Positions 34,225 to 42,040 of a stretch of 44,842 bases of DNA are shown here, in pieces. The translations under genes were made by a program, and so were the position numbers. The notes under the pieces are model-generated. The model saw only the letters and a list, made by a program, of their open reading frames with translations. It was not told the DNA's origin and searched no databases. Source of the stretch: Microcaldota archaeon (GTDB lineage Archaea > Micrarchaeota > Micrarchaeia > Anstonellales > SKW190). The DNA lies in NCBI GenBank assembly GCA_026414265.1, contig JAOAJI010000004.1, positions 1 through 44,842 of the forward strand, in the 5' to 3' direction. Within the stretch, counting starts at the first letter, position 1, and each line of letters opens with the position of its first letter.

Positions 34225-34265
34225 GGTTTTTATACACATGTTTAGTATAAATTAAACTAAAATAT

Positions 34266-34281
34266 TTTTGGAATTTCTAAA
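34266..34281. repeat. Palindrome copy 3 (imperfect), exactly 58 bp after copy 2
   Basis: TTTTGGAATTTCTAAA, one base changed in the left arm. AACTAAAA again falls at unit positions 48-55, so copies 2 and 3 are decayed tandem 58-bp units. A further half-copy TTTTGGAATTTT follows at about 34286-34297. Confidence 0.65.
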
Positions 34282-34323
34282 TTTTTTTTGGAATTTTATG
34301 TTGTTCATATGGAACTAAAACTA

Positions 34324-34340
34324 TTTTAGAATTTCTAAAA
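34324..34340. repeat. Palindrome copy 4 (perfect), exactly 58 bp after copy 3
   Basis: TTTTAGAATTTCTAAAA, ending about 33 bp before a TATA-like ATTTAAAAA (34373-34381) that would serve the GGDEF gene. The 58-bp phasing is about 5.5 helical turns. Confidence 0.75.
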
Positions 34341-34416
34341 ATATTTTTGACTAAAAAAACTAAAACGCATTGATTTAAAAACATTATTTTTATTTAATTA
34401 TAACAACGGTGGGTGT

Positions 34417-35169
34417 ATGCACACACAACGTAGACGTTATTTTCAGATAAAAAAATTTCATGAAAACTACCAAAAGTCATCTAGTTTAAAAAAATCATTG
34501 TTGAGAGTTTTCAATCCTTTCTTATATCGTGATACAAAATTGTTCTACCCTATAATCGAAGAACTCGAAAGACTAAGGACCAATTTGAAATTGGATCCTA
34601 AGTTTGCCAGGTTAAAAGTACATAGTCCTTGTATACTCGATGAAATTTTTGATAACGAAAAAGCAAGATACGTAGGTAGAAGATCAATGGATATTATGCC
34701 AGAGCACTCATCGCTAATAATGCTTGACATTGACGACTTCAAAAGGATAAATTCTTTACTTACTCATCAAGGAGGAGACATTGTATTGGAGGAATTAATT
34801 AAATTAATAAGAAGTGTATTAAGAGACACTGACATGATTATAAGATACGGTGGAGAAGAGTTCATGGTTTATTTACCATATACTCCTGTACAGGATGCTA
34901 CACACATAGCAGAAAGAATAAGGATCAATGTCGAACAGAAATTACTTGAAAAAACATATTCACGATTCTTAAGCCAAAAAGAAACATGGACAAAAGAAAT
35001 CCAAAAGTTGGATCAATTATCTGCTATTACCGTAACTCTTGGTGTTGCTGAAATCTATAAATATGAATATCTTTTTGAGCTAATTAGAGACCTGTCAGGT
35101 GCAGTCATTACTGGTAAATTAAATGGCAAAAATACAATATGTGTTCCAGAAAGGTTTATTGATAAATGA
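34417..35169 (+). CDS. GGDEF diguanylate cyclase
   Basis: A 250-aa protein. Residues from about 95 form a GGDEF domain: LDIDDFKRINSLL (metal-binding Asp), HQGGDIVLEELIKLI and IIRYGGEEFMVYLP with an intact GGEEF active site (145-149). An I-site RDTD (136-139) for product inhibition lies at the standard distance upstream. An insertion (about 175-200, KTYSRFLSQKETWTKEIQKL) precedes the final TVTLGVAE strand. The N-terminal 90 residues are basic and helical with no known sensor. The start ATG has GGTGGGTGT just before it. GGDEF proteins are uncommon in archaea. Confidence 0.88.
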   Translation: MHTQRRRYFQIKKFHENYQKSSSLKKSLLRVFNPFLYRDTKLFYPIIEELERLRTNLKLDPKFARLKVHSPCILDEIFDNEKARYVGRRSMDIMPEHSSLIMLDIDDFKRINSLLTHQGGDIVLEELIKLIRSVLRDTDMIIRYGGEEFMVYLPYTPVQDATHIAERIRINVEQKLLEKTYSRFLSQKETWTKEIQKLDQLSAITVTLGVAEIYKYEYLFELIRDLSGAVITGKLNGKNTICVPERFIDK

Positions 35170-35209
35170 ATAAATTTTTTAACTAGATTATAACTTATGA
35201 TGAAGAAGC

Positions 35210-35803
35210 ATGTGCAAACTTATTGGTATTGATCTCGGAATTTCAAAAGAAACAACTGCAGTTTCAGTCTTAAATAATAAGAAACTAATCACCTTCTTAG
35301 AAAGTGAAATAAATAACGATTTAATACAATTCATAAAAGAAAATGAACCTGAAATAGTTGCAATTGACGCGCCTTTATCCTTGCCTAAAGGTAGAACATC
35401 GATAGAAGAACTCTCTAACATACATTTCAGACAGTGTGATTTAGAGCTAAAAAAAAGTAATATAAGATTTTTTCCTATAACAATTGGCGCTATGCGTAAA
35501 TTAACGAGTAGAGGAATACATATCAGAGAAAAATTAGAACAACAAGGGCTCAAAGTAGTTGAGACTTATCCAGGCGCGAGTTATGATTTGTTGCGTATAA
35601 AACGGAAGAGTACTTATCAAAAGATTCAACATCTTGATGAACTATCAAAAAAGCTTTCTTTTAATTTATCGAAAGACCATTTATTTAATAAGCATAAACT
35701 TGACTCCGTTTATTGTTTGCTTAGTGCGTATGCATACAAATTAAACAAAGCAAAAGTTTTTTCAGGAGAAGATGGTTTCATAGTCGTTTATGCAGGTCTT
35801 TAG
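35210..35803 (+). CDS. DUF429 protein, RNase H-like fold
   Basis: A 197-aa member of DUF429 (predicted nuclease of the RNase H fold). It shows IGIDLGISKETTAV at the N-terminus, VAIDAPLSLPKG, RQCDLELKKSNIRFFPI, VVETYPGASYDLL and the C-terminal KLDSVYCLLSAYAYKL with a likely acidic catalytic residue. Its biological role is not established. It is convergent with the archaellin-like gene after 4 bp and follows the GGDEF gene by 40 bp, so co-transcription with it is possible. Confidence 0.8.
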   Translation: MCKLIGIDLGISKETTAVSVLNNKKLITFLESEINNDLIQFIKENEPEIVAIDAPLSLPKGRTSIEELSNIHFRQCDLELKKSNIRFFPITIGAMRKLTSRGIHIREKLEQQGLKVVETYPGASYDLLRIKRKSTYQKIQHLDELSKKLSFNLSKDHLFNKHKLDSVYCLLSAYAYKLNKAKVFSGEDGFIVVYAGL

Positions 35804-35807
35804 AAAG

Positions 35808-36560
35808 TTATCTTTGTTTATCGCTATCAGTGTATTGTATTTTAGTTATTCCTTGACCTAAAACTAGCTCTGTATTAATGTTGCTAAATGATTCTGGCAT
35901 TTCTATTTGAAATGATTCTGGTTTTGAGGATCTACTACTAAATAAAGTTAATATAACAACTGTTCTAGGTGTTATTAGAGGCTCACTATTTTCGTCATAT
36001 ACGTTAATTAAAACTTCAGCTAAACCTCTTTCATGAACGTAAGGTTTTTCGTAAGAAAAAGATTCTGTCGGATCAGTAATAATTTTTATGCCAAAAGCCT
36101 TCATTGGGATGGATTCGTCAGAACCAGAATAGTTGTAGGTGTATGATACATTTTTGTAATCAATCTTTATAATTGCCTTAGATAAGTCAACGCTTCCATG
36201 GCCCTTATACGCCCTTACACGTAACTTTATTGAATTAGCATAAATATCGTTCTTTTTCTCAACAGACGCAGAAAGAACCTCAATTTTCGGTAAGCCAAGG
36301 TTTTTTATGTCTATTTGCTTTTCTGAAGATGAATTGGCAAGCTCTTCCGCAGACTTGATAATTTGCTCTTTTCGTTCTTGAGGGGCAGTAAGCATGAACA
36401 TTATTATAACAAAAACCAGGAAAAGACCAACAAAAGCAATCAAGATGCCATAATTCATACCTGATGTGGAGGTACGTTTTTCCCGTTGTTTATCTATGTC
36501 TGAACTAGAAGATTTGACATCAGATAAATCTGTTGTATATTCTTGATTCTCATCAGACAT
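35808..36560 (-). CDS. Single-pass membrane protein with an archaellin-like beta domain
   Basis: The N-terminal 36 residues are hydrophilic and Ser/Asp-rich, followed by one membrane helix (about 36-58, GILIAFVGLFLVFVIIMFML). The outer domain has SIKLRVRAYKGHGSVDLSKAIIKID, which recalls the archaellin core ('l.v....Gs.pIdls...i.i'), then beta-rich sequence to residue 250. Unlike archaellins there is a long N-terminal tail and no obvious class III signal peptide (no G-xx-hydrophobic start), so assembly into a filament is unlikely. It may be related to FlaF/FlaG-type stator proteins. Function unknown. Divergent from argG. Confidence 0.45.
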   Translation of the reverse strand: MSDENQEYTTDLSDVKSSSSDIDKQREKRTSTSGMNYGILIAFVGLFLVFVIIMFMLTAPQERKEQIIKSAEELANSSSEKQIDIKNLGLPKIEVLSASVEKKNDIYANSIKLRVRAYKGHGSVDLSKAIIKIDYKNVSYTYNYSGSDESIPMKAFGIKIITDPTESFSYEKPYVHERGLAEVLINVYDENSEPLITPRTVVILTLFSSRSSKPESFQIEMPESFSNINTELVLGQGITKIQYTDSDKQR

Positions 36561-36629
36561 ATGCTCACATCTGTTAAATAATTGACAATGATTTTTTTAA
36601 AGGTTTAACCAAAAACTTATTGTGATTCT

Positions 36630-37835
36630 ATGAAAAAGGAATCTGTTGTTTTGGCGTATTCTGGTGGTTTGGATACAAGTATTATATTACATTGGCTAGT
36701 ATATCAAAAAAATTTAGACGTAGTCGCTTTTACTGCAGACATAGGCCAGTGCATGTTTGATAGCACTTTGGTTAAAAAAAGAGCATATTTGTGTGGTGCA
36801 TCAAAGGTAGTTGTAAAAGACTTAAAAGAGGAGCTTGTAAAAGATTTTGCCTTCAAAGCAATCAATGCTGATGCTGTTTATGAAGATGGTTATCTTTTAG
36901 GTACTTCTATTGCTCGTCCGTTAATAGCAAAAGGCCAAGTTCAAGCAGCAAAAGAACATGGTTGTAACATTCTTGCACACGGAGCTACTGGAAAAGGAAA
37001 TGACCAAATTAGATTTGAATTTGCATACAAATCGCTATATCCAAAAGCCAATATTTTATCTCCATGGAAAGATGCTGAATTCTTGAAACAGTTTAAAAGC
37101 AGAGAAGATATGATAAAGTACGCAGATATGAATAAAATCGACATTTCAAGTTCAAGCAGGGAATATTCTATTGACGATAACATATTACACATCTCACACG
37201 AAGGAGGTATGTTAGAAGATGTGAATAACTCTTCGTATCCTATTTTGATAAAAGAATCTGAGCAAAACGAATGTTTAGAAATCATTGTTGAATTTGAAAA
37301 AGGAATACCAACTTCCTTGAACATTCAAGGAAAAAAGATATCTGATCCTGTTAGAATGTTTCAAGAACTAAACAAACTAGCAGAACTATACAAATTTGGA
37401 ATCGTCGACATAGTTGAAAACAGATATGTTGGAATAAAATCAAGAGGCGTTTATTACCAAGGCGCGATGGAAATATTTTACAGATCACATGTTACACTTG
37501 AAGCGACGATATTAGACAAAAAAACGTTCCACAAAAAACTTGAACTCGGTAGAGAGATAGGTAAGCTTATCTATGAAGGTAGATGGTACTCAAACTATCT
37601 GCAAAATCTATTCTTATTCTGCGAAAAAGTTAATGATATACTTGATGGACAAGTAAAAATCTTAATAAGGCCTAATGCCTTTAACGTGATCGCAAGAAGA
37701 CCAAAAAACATAATACTCTATAATAAGATTAGATCTACAGGTTCATTCAGTATGCTTAACTTTAATCCTGAAGACGCAAAAGGATTTATAAACATCGCCC
37801 ATATAGAAGATACGTGGAACAATAGTTCCGAGTAA
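36630..37835 (+). CDS. argG: Argininosuccinate synthase
   Basis: ATP-dependent condensation of citrulline and aspartate. The PP-loop is VLAYSGGLDTSIILHWL; AHGATGKGNDQIRFE, SREYSIDDNILHISHEGG and RGVYYQGAMEI are signature blocks. The length of 401 aa is normal. TTGTGATTCT forms a Shine-Dalgarno before ATG 36630. argH begins 21 bp downstream, so the two are one transcript. Confidence 0.96.
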   Translation: MKKESVVLAYSGGLDTSIILHWLVYQKNLDVVAFTADIGQCMFDSTLVKKRAYLCGASKVVVKDLKEELVKDFAFKAINADAVYEDGYLLGTSIARPLIAKGQVQAAKEHGCNILAHGATGKGNDQIRFEFAYKSLYPKANILSPWKDAEFLKQFKSREDMIKYADMNKIDISSSSREYSIDDNILHISHEGGMLEDVNNSSYPILIKESEQNECLEIIVEFEKGIPTSLNIQGKKISDPVRMFQELNKLAELYKFGIVDIVENRYVGIKSRGVYYQGAMEIFYRSHVTLEATILDKKTFHKKLELGREIGKLIYEGRWYSNYLQNLFLFCEKVNDILDGQVKILIRPNAFNVIARRPKNIILYNKIRSTGSFSMLNFNPEDAKGFINIAHIEDTWNNSSE

Positions 37836-37856
37836 TAAAAAACTAAGTAGATTATT

Positions 37857-38987
37857 ATGGTTCTGTGGTCATCAGAAAAAATTGATAAAAAAATACTTGA
37901 ATTTACTTCTGCAGATGACATAGAAATAGAAAAAATTCTTCTACCATATGTAAAAAAGGCATTAGAGCTTCATGCGAAAAATTTGAACGCAAATAGCATC
38001 TTATCAGATGAAGAACTCGCTAAAGCTATAGACATCATAAATAATGCAAATGTCAAAATAACTTCGAATAACGAAGATTCACATACAGCATTAATAGAGT
38101 TCATCACCAGGAAAGATAAAATTTTAGCAAACAAATTGAGAACATATAAGTCCAGAAACGAAGAAATTGCGGTAGCTGAAACTTATTATTTTGTTCAGAA
38201 ATTAAACGATATTGACTCACTTCTTGAGAAAATAATTAACAAGTTTAATTCTTTAGCCTCTAAACATGAAAAAACTAACTGGATTGGGTTTACGCATACA
38301 AGAATAGCCACTAAAGCGAAAGCAGCAGATTGGCTCAATTCCTACTCATACATGCTTTCCTTGATAAGATCCATGATTGTTCATGTCAAAAAAATAATGA
38401 GAAATGTTGCTTTAGGCTCAGGCCCAGGTTTCGGTTCGGAATTGAAAATCTTTCATGTAAATGGATTGAAGAACGTTGAGAATCCACAACTAATGCAGCA
38501 TCTCAGAATCTACAAACATATGATGGTTATTGAAATGTGTTTCAACATATCGTTTATTCTTTCAAAGTTCGCTTCAGATATCATATTTTATAGCTCTGAT
38601 AATAATGGCCATGTATGTCTTGACAAAAGGATTGCTCAAGGCAGTTCTGCCATGCCACATAAGATGAATCCTGATGTTTTTGAAATATTAAGAGCCAATC
38701 ATTCAAAGTTTGAGGGATTTCTTCTACTTTCTTCAAATACTTCAAATTTAATTTCTGGATATCACAGAGATTACCAAGTATCAAAAGAAGCTGCTGTTAA
38801 AGCAATAACACTCATTGAAAAAGAACTACAAATAATTCATATTGTACTTGACAGGATTTATTTGAATGTCAAAAAGATCGATAAAGACATAAAAAACAAT
38901 TTCAAATTATTGTCTTATGAAAACCTTTCAAACGAAGCTAAAAAAGGAAAAGATGTAAAAAGGCTCTACCATAAGTATAGATACTGA
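37857..38987 (+). CDS. argH: Argininosuccinate lyase, short and divergent
   Basis: Cleaves argininosuccinate to arginine and fumarate. The signature GSSAMPHKMNPD (262-273, catalytic Ser loop) and GSGPGFGSELKI are clear, and NEDSH (72-76) matches the H-x-E/NEDVH region. Other motifs are weak: YKSRNEEIA stands for GRSRNDQVA, and FTHTRIAT (145-152) for YTHLQPAQP. At 376 aa it is 70-100 residues shorter than usual and lacks the C-terminal FRxAHxxVG segment. Its place after argG supports the role, but activity is worth checking. Confidence 0.85.
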   Translation: MVLWSSEKIDKKILEFTSADDIEIEKILLPYVKKALELHAKNLNANSILSDEELAKAIDIINNANVKITSNNEDSHTALIEFITRKDKILANKLRTYKSRNEEIAVAETYYFVQKLNDIDSLLEKIINKFNSLASKHEKTNWIGFTHTRIATKAKAADWLNSYSYMLSLIRSMIVHVKKIMRNVALGSGPGFGSELKIFHVNGLKNVENPQLMQHLRIYKHMMVIEMCFNISFILSKFASDIIFYSSDNNGHVCLDKRIAQGSSAMPHKMNPDVFEILRANHSKFEGFLLLSSNTSNLISGYHRDYQVSKEAAVKAITLIEKELQIIHIVLDRIYLNVKKIDKDIKNNFKLLSYENLSNEAKKGKDVKRLYHKYRY

Positions 38988-39002
38988 AGAATTAGTGTCC
39001 CT

Positions 39003-40046
39003 CTATATTTTATTATATTGTGTTTGTGGTTTTTTGACAAAATACTGTTCAAAATACTGCTGGAAGACTAGTATATAAAATACTTGTGTAAACAAACCAA
39101 CTAATAATGAAATTAGTGAGTAAAGAACATTCATGAGTACGCCTATTTCATGAGGAGTGAATCTGCTTATTATAGAAAAAGGAAAACGTATAGCTATCTC
39201 CAGGACCAAGTAAACTAAAATTGAAATCAGTATGAAAATAATAAAATAACAACCCATTAACTCTTTGAAAGCCTGAGAAAAAAAGAAATCAACATCGCTT
39301 CTGTTTAAGGTAAGCTTAGGAACTTCGTTAATAATTGCGTTATAGTTTGACTGATATTGAAATCTGAGCGAATGAATAAGATATCCTAAAAAACTCGCGT
39401 TTATTCTTATCATGGAATACAGTATTACTAAACCAGCAAGTATAATCGCAACAGGAATTAAAATCAGGGTAATTGAAAGACCTAAAAATATAATCAATGC
39501 AATTCCATAATATAAAAACGTTTTGTTGGTGAAATAAAAACCCAGGCCTATTAAATCATTAAAATTGTGAATCAATATCTTATAAAACAAAAATATACCG
39601 TCAATAAACTCAGAAACAACACCTTTATCAAAATTCTTTAAATAAAAATTACGTAATAAGCCTAAAGTAAAAGCCGCGTATGTCATAAAGTTTAGTACGC
39701 TCCAGAAATATGCGACAATCACAAAAAAGATCATTATTAAAACTATAACAAAGGCAAAGCTTAATAGAAAAGATATCAAATTCCCAGATATTGTTTCTTT
39801 TATGACATTCTGAACGAATTTATTGATATCTGCGCTTCCTGTTGCTACTAAAAAACCTAATACAACAATCAATGCTAATATTATTACTAATATCAAGTAT
39901 AAAACCAGAGATCCTAAAGCAAGTCCGAATCCTCTGGCAATGTAGTCTTTGTAATTTTTTATCTCTGAAAAGACCTTTTTCGTCAAGTCTACTGTGTTTC
40001 CAAAAGGTTGCGTGAACTTATTCAAATCAAAATCAAATAATCCCAT
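39003..40046 (-). CDS. MGLFDF-family membrane protein, paralog 1
   Basis: A 347-aa polytopic protein with about six helices, starting MGLFDFDLNKFTQPFG. Shared blocks with the next two genes: an amphipathic N-terminus ending Y-ARGFGL, INxF(L)-type IDGIFLFYKILIHNFNDLIG, RINASFLGYLIHSL, and NRSDVDFFFSQAFKELMGCYF. I recognise no domain family. The start is ATG 40046; the track's GTG at 40055 is an in-frame GTGAT Shine-Dalgarno. It ends a six-gene minus-strand run behind tktN-tktC-tal. Confidence 0.6.
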   Translation of the reverse strand: MGLFDFDLNKFTQPFGNTVDLTKKVFSEIKNYKDYIARGFGLALGSLVLYLILVIILALIVVLGFLVATGSADINKFVQNVIKETISGNLISFLLSFAFVIVLIMIFFVIVAYFWSVLNFMTYAAFTLGLLRNFYLKNFDKGVVSEFIDGIFLFYKILIHNFNDLIGLGFYFTNKTFLYYGIALIIFLGLSITLILIPVAIILAGLVILYSMIRINASFLGYLIHSLRFQYQSNYNAIINEVPKLTLNRSDVDFFFSQAFKELMGCYFIIFILISILVYLVLEIAIRFPFSIISRFTPHEIGVLMNVLYSLISLLVGLFTQVFYILVFQQYFEQYFVKKPQTQYNKI

Positions 40047-40075
40047 AAAGATCACGATCCACTTTAACCTTCATT

Positions 40076-41023
40076 TTAAGTTTTTTTAAATCTTTCATAG
40101 TACAAAAGAAATGACACTACTAATAGCGGTTGAAAAATAAAATTTAAAAATAGCGATACTACTAGAAAAATGATAAAAATAACACCAAAAAATTGAAGTA
40201 ACACCAATAGTATGAAGTTAATAAAATAGTTGCCTATGAAATCTTTATATGCACGTTCAAAGCAATGATCAAGATCCGATCTATTGAACTGTACTGTCAA
40301 CATAGTACTTTCCAAGCTGTTTGATGATATATTTGATGCTATTTCATTGCTTCTTATTTGACCAAGGGTATACACTAATAATGAGGTATTGATTCTTGAA
40401 TTTGCATAAACTAATATGACTATCATAATTAATAAAGAAATTAATATATACAGAAAATAGTCGTGAAATAAAAACAAATCCAACAAAAACAGAAATAGAA
40501 CAGCCATTGCAATCATAGCCAAATAAATAACATGAAATTTAGTAAAATACACACCTATAGCAACCAATGAAGAAATATTTTTTATTAAGGAATTAAGAAA
40601 GATTTCAAATCCGTTTATCAATTCTTTAAGTATCGATATCGAGGAATCATATCTTCTGTGAACTAAAGGCTTCATAATAATACCATAAACTAATGTTTGG
40701 CATAGTATAGCGGTTATATTAGATATCGGCACCCAAAAAAAGACGAACAGAGAAAGTTTCAACAGAGTACCTAAGTAAGCAAATGAAACTATCGGTTGAA
40801 TGTGAGAAAATACATAAGTAAGAAAATTATGTATAACATCCAAAAACATACTACAAAAGACTGTGACTGTAAGCCATAATAACCAAGCGCCAACCTGAGC
40901 TCCAAATCCGTTAGCTATAGATCGAATATAAGTTCTTAATGAAAAAATTACCTCGATATCAATTGAGAGAGTAGGTAATATCTGAGAGAAAAAACTTCTT
41001 AAATGAAAATCAAACAATCCCAT
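40076..41023 (-). CDS. MGLFDF-family membrane protein, paralog 2
   Basis: A 315-aa protein, MGLFDFHLRSFFSQILP at the N-terminus, about six helices. Conserved blocks: SIANGFGAQVGAWL, INGFEIFLNSLIKNISSLVA, SRINTSLLVYTLGQIR and FNRSDLDHCFERAYKDFIGN. The start is ATG 41023; the track used TTG 41032. It is closer to paralog 3 than to paralog 1 by eye. Separated from paralog 1 by 29 bp. Confidence 0.6.
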   Translation of the reverse strand: MGLFDFHLRSFFSQILPTLSIDIEVIFSLRTYIRSIANGFGAQVGAWLLWLTVTVFCSMFLDVIHNFLTYVFSHIQPIVSFAYLGTLLKLSLFVFFWVPISNITAILCQTLVYGIIMKPLVHRRYDSSISILKELINGFEIFLNSLIKNISSLVAIGVYFTKFHVIYLAMIAMAVLFLFLLDLFLFHDYFLYILISLLIMIVILVYANSRINTSLLVYTLGQIRSNEIASNISSNSLESTMLTVQFNRSDLDHCFERAYKDFIGNYFINFILLVLLQFFGVIFIIFLVVSLFLNFIFQPLLVVSFLLYYERFKKT

Positions 41024-41034
41024 GTAAATCAATT

Positions 41035-42024
41035 CTACTTGAAACTCTTATTTGATTGAGCTCGCTTATGATAAATGAAAAACGAAACTACGTATAAAGC
41101 ATAGACAGAAGAATAAAATAATATTAGAAAAAGCAGGATGGATAAATTAATGAAAAATGAAAAAAATGGGAATAATGTTGTTATCAAAAGTACTGGAATA
41201 GTTAATATGATATTGAGTACTAATGAAATTAAAAATTGAATTAAAATGAAATTAACAAAATAATTTCCCACGTAATCTTTGAAGCCTTGTATATAGCAAT
41301 AATCGAGTTCTAATTTATTGAAAGGCATTATTAAAGGACCATTGTTTGAAATCTCTGACGAATTTTCTATATTATTAATTTGACGACATACATATAGTAA
41401 GATTGATGTATTGATTCTAGATATTGCATAAATAGCAACTACCAAGCTTAACACCAAAGAAATCGGTAAAAGATAGATAACAAATATCGCAGGTAGATAC
41501 AAAACTAAAATGACAAAAAGATAGATAAAATAGAGTATAGTTAAATAAACACCTATCGCAAATATAGAGCTAAGATTTTTGATTAAAGTTTTGATAAAGA
41601 TTAAAAAGCCATTAATCAATTCATTCAGAATAGACACTGTCTGTTTTTCTTTATTGTAAATTAAAGGCCTAATTATCGCTAACAATATTAAAGGTTGAGA
41701 AGAATTCACTACTATGGAAGCTAGCGGAACTCCAAAAATAAAAATCAACAAGAAATTTAACAAAAACAATGAGAAATAATTTAAAGATATGAATGATTCA
41801 ATTGCTGACAAGGTATAAGGAAGAAAACTCATTATCACAAAGATAAATACTATATATGAAATTCCGATTAATGCCATGAACAAAGCAGCGGCTAATTGTG
41901 CTCCAATTCCGTTAGCTACAGAACTTTTATATGCCCTGAATGAAAAAAATACTTCTCTCGTAACGTCTAAAGAAGGGCTTATCTGCGATAAAAAACTTCT
42001 TAAATCAAAATCAAACAATCCCAT
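41035..42024 (-). CDS. MGLFDF-family membrane protein, paralog 3
   Basis: A 329-aa protein beginning MGLFDFDLRSFLSQISP, with SVANGIGAQLAAAL, INGFLIFIKTLIKNLSSIFA, SRINTSILLYVCRQIN and FNKLELDYCYIQGFKDYVGN in the same order as its neighbours. The track start at 42180 runs into the transaldolase gene; ATG 42024 at MGLFDF is the homologous start and leaves 16 bp to the transaldolase stop. The next gene follows after 11 bp. Confidence 0.62.
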   Translation of the reverse strand: MGLFDFDLRSFLSQISPSLDVTREVFFSFRAYKSSVANGIGAQLAAALFMALIGISYIVFIFVIMSFLPYTLSAIESFISLNYFSLFLLNFLLIFIFGVPLASIVVNSSQPLILLAIIRPLIYNKEKQTVSILNELINGFLIFIKTLIKNLSSIFAIGVYLTILYFIYLFVILVLYLPAIFVIYLLPISLVLSLVVAIYAISRINTSILLYVCRQINNIENSSEISNNGPLIMPFNKLELDYCYIQGFKDYVGNYFVNFILIQFLISLVLNIILTIPVLLITTLFPFFSFFINLSILLFLILFYSSVYALYVVSFFIYHKRAQSNKSFK

Positions 42025-42040
42025 ATTATCATTAGTTTTT

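Larger units (their letters stand above)
33854..34416. other. 563-bp AT-rich gap with repeated palindromes
   Basis: Divergent spacer between the LAGLIDADG-like and GGDEF genes. It carries three perfect and two imperfect copies of a 17-bp palindrome (listed separately) and several TATA-like stretches. The 62-codon ORF at 34025-34213 ends inside a palindrome and has no credible features, so I do not call it. Confidence 0.6.

Noticed and set aside
33903-34340. CRISPR array
   Set aside because: Only four short palindromic copies with one large gap; two consecutive units share non-palindromic sequence (AACTAAAA), unlike unique spacers, and no cas genes are near.
33854-34416. Palindrome cluster as a replication origin
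   Set aside because: Archaeal origins usually neighbour orc1/cdc6 and carry G-rich ORB elements; neither is seen here.
32322-35169. Integrated mobile element at tRNA-Pro
   Set aside because: I found no repeat of the tRNA 3' end downstream and no integrase, so an attachment site is not supported.
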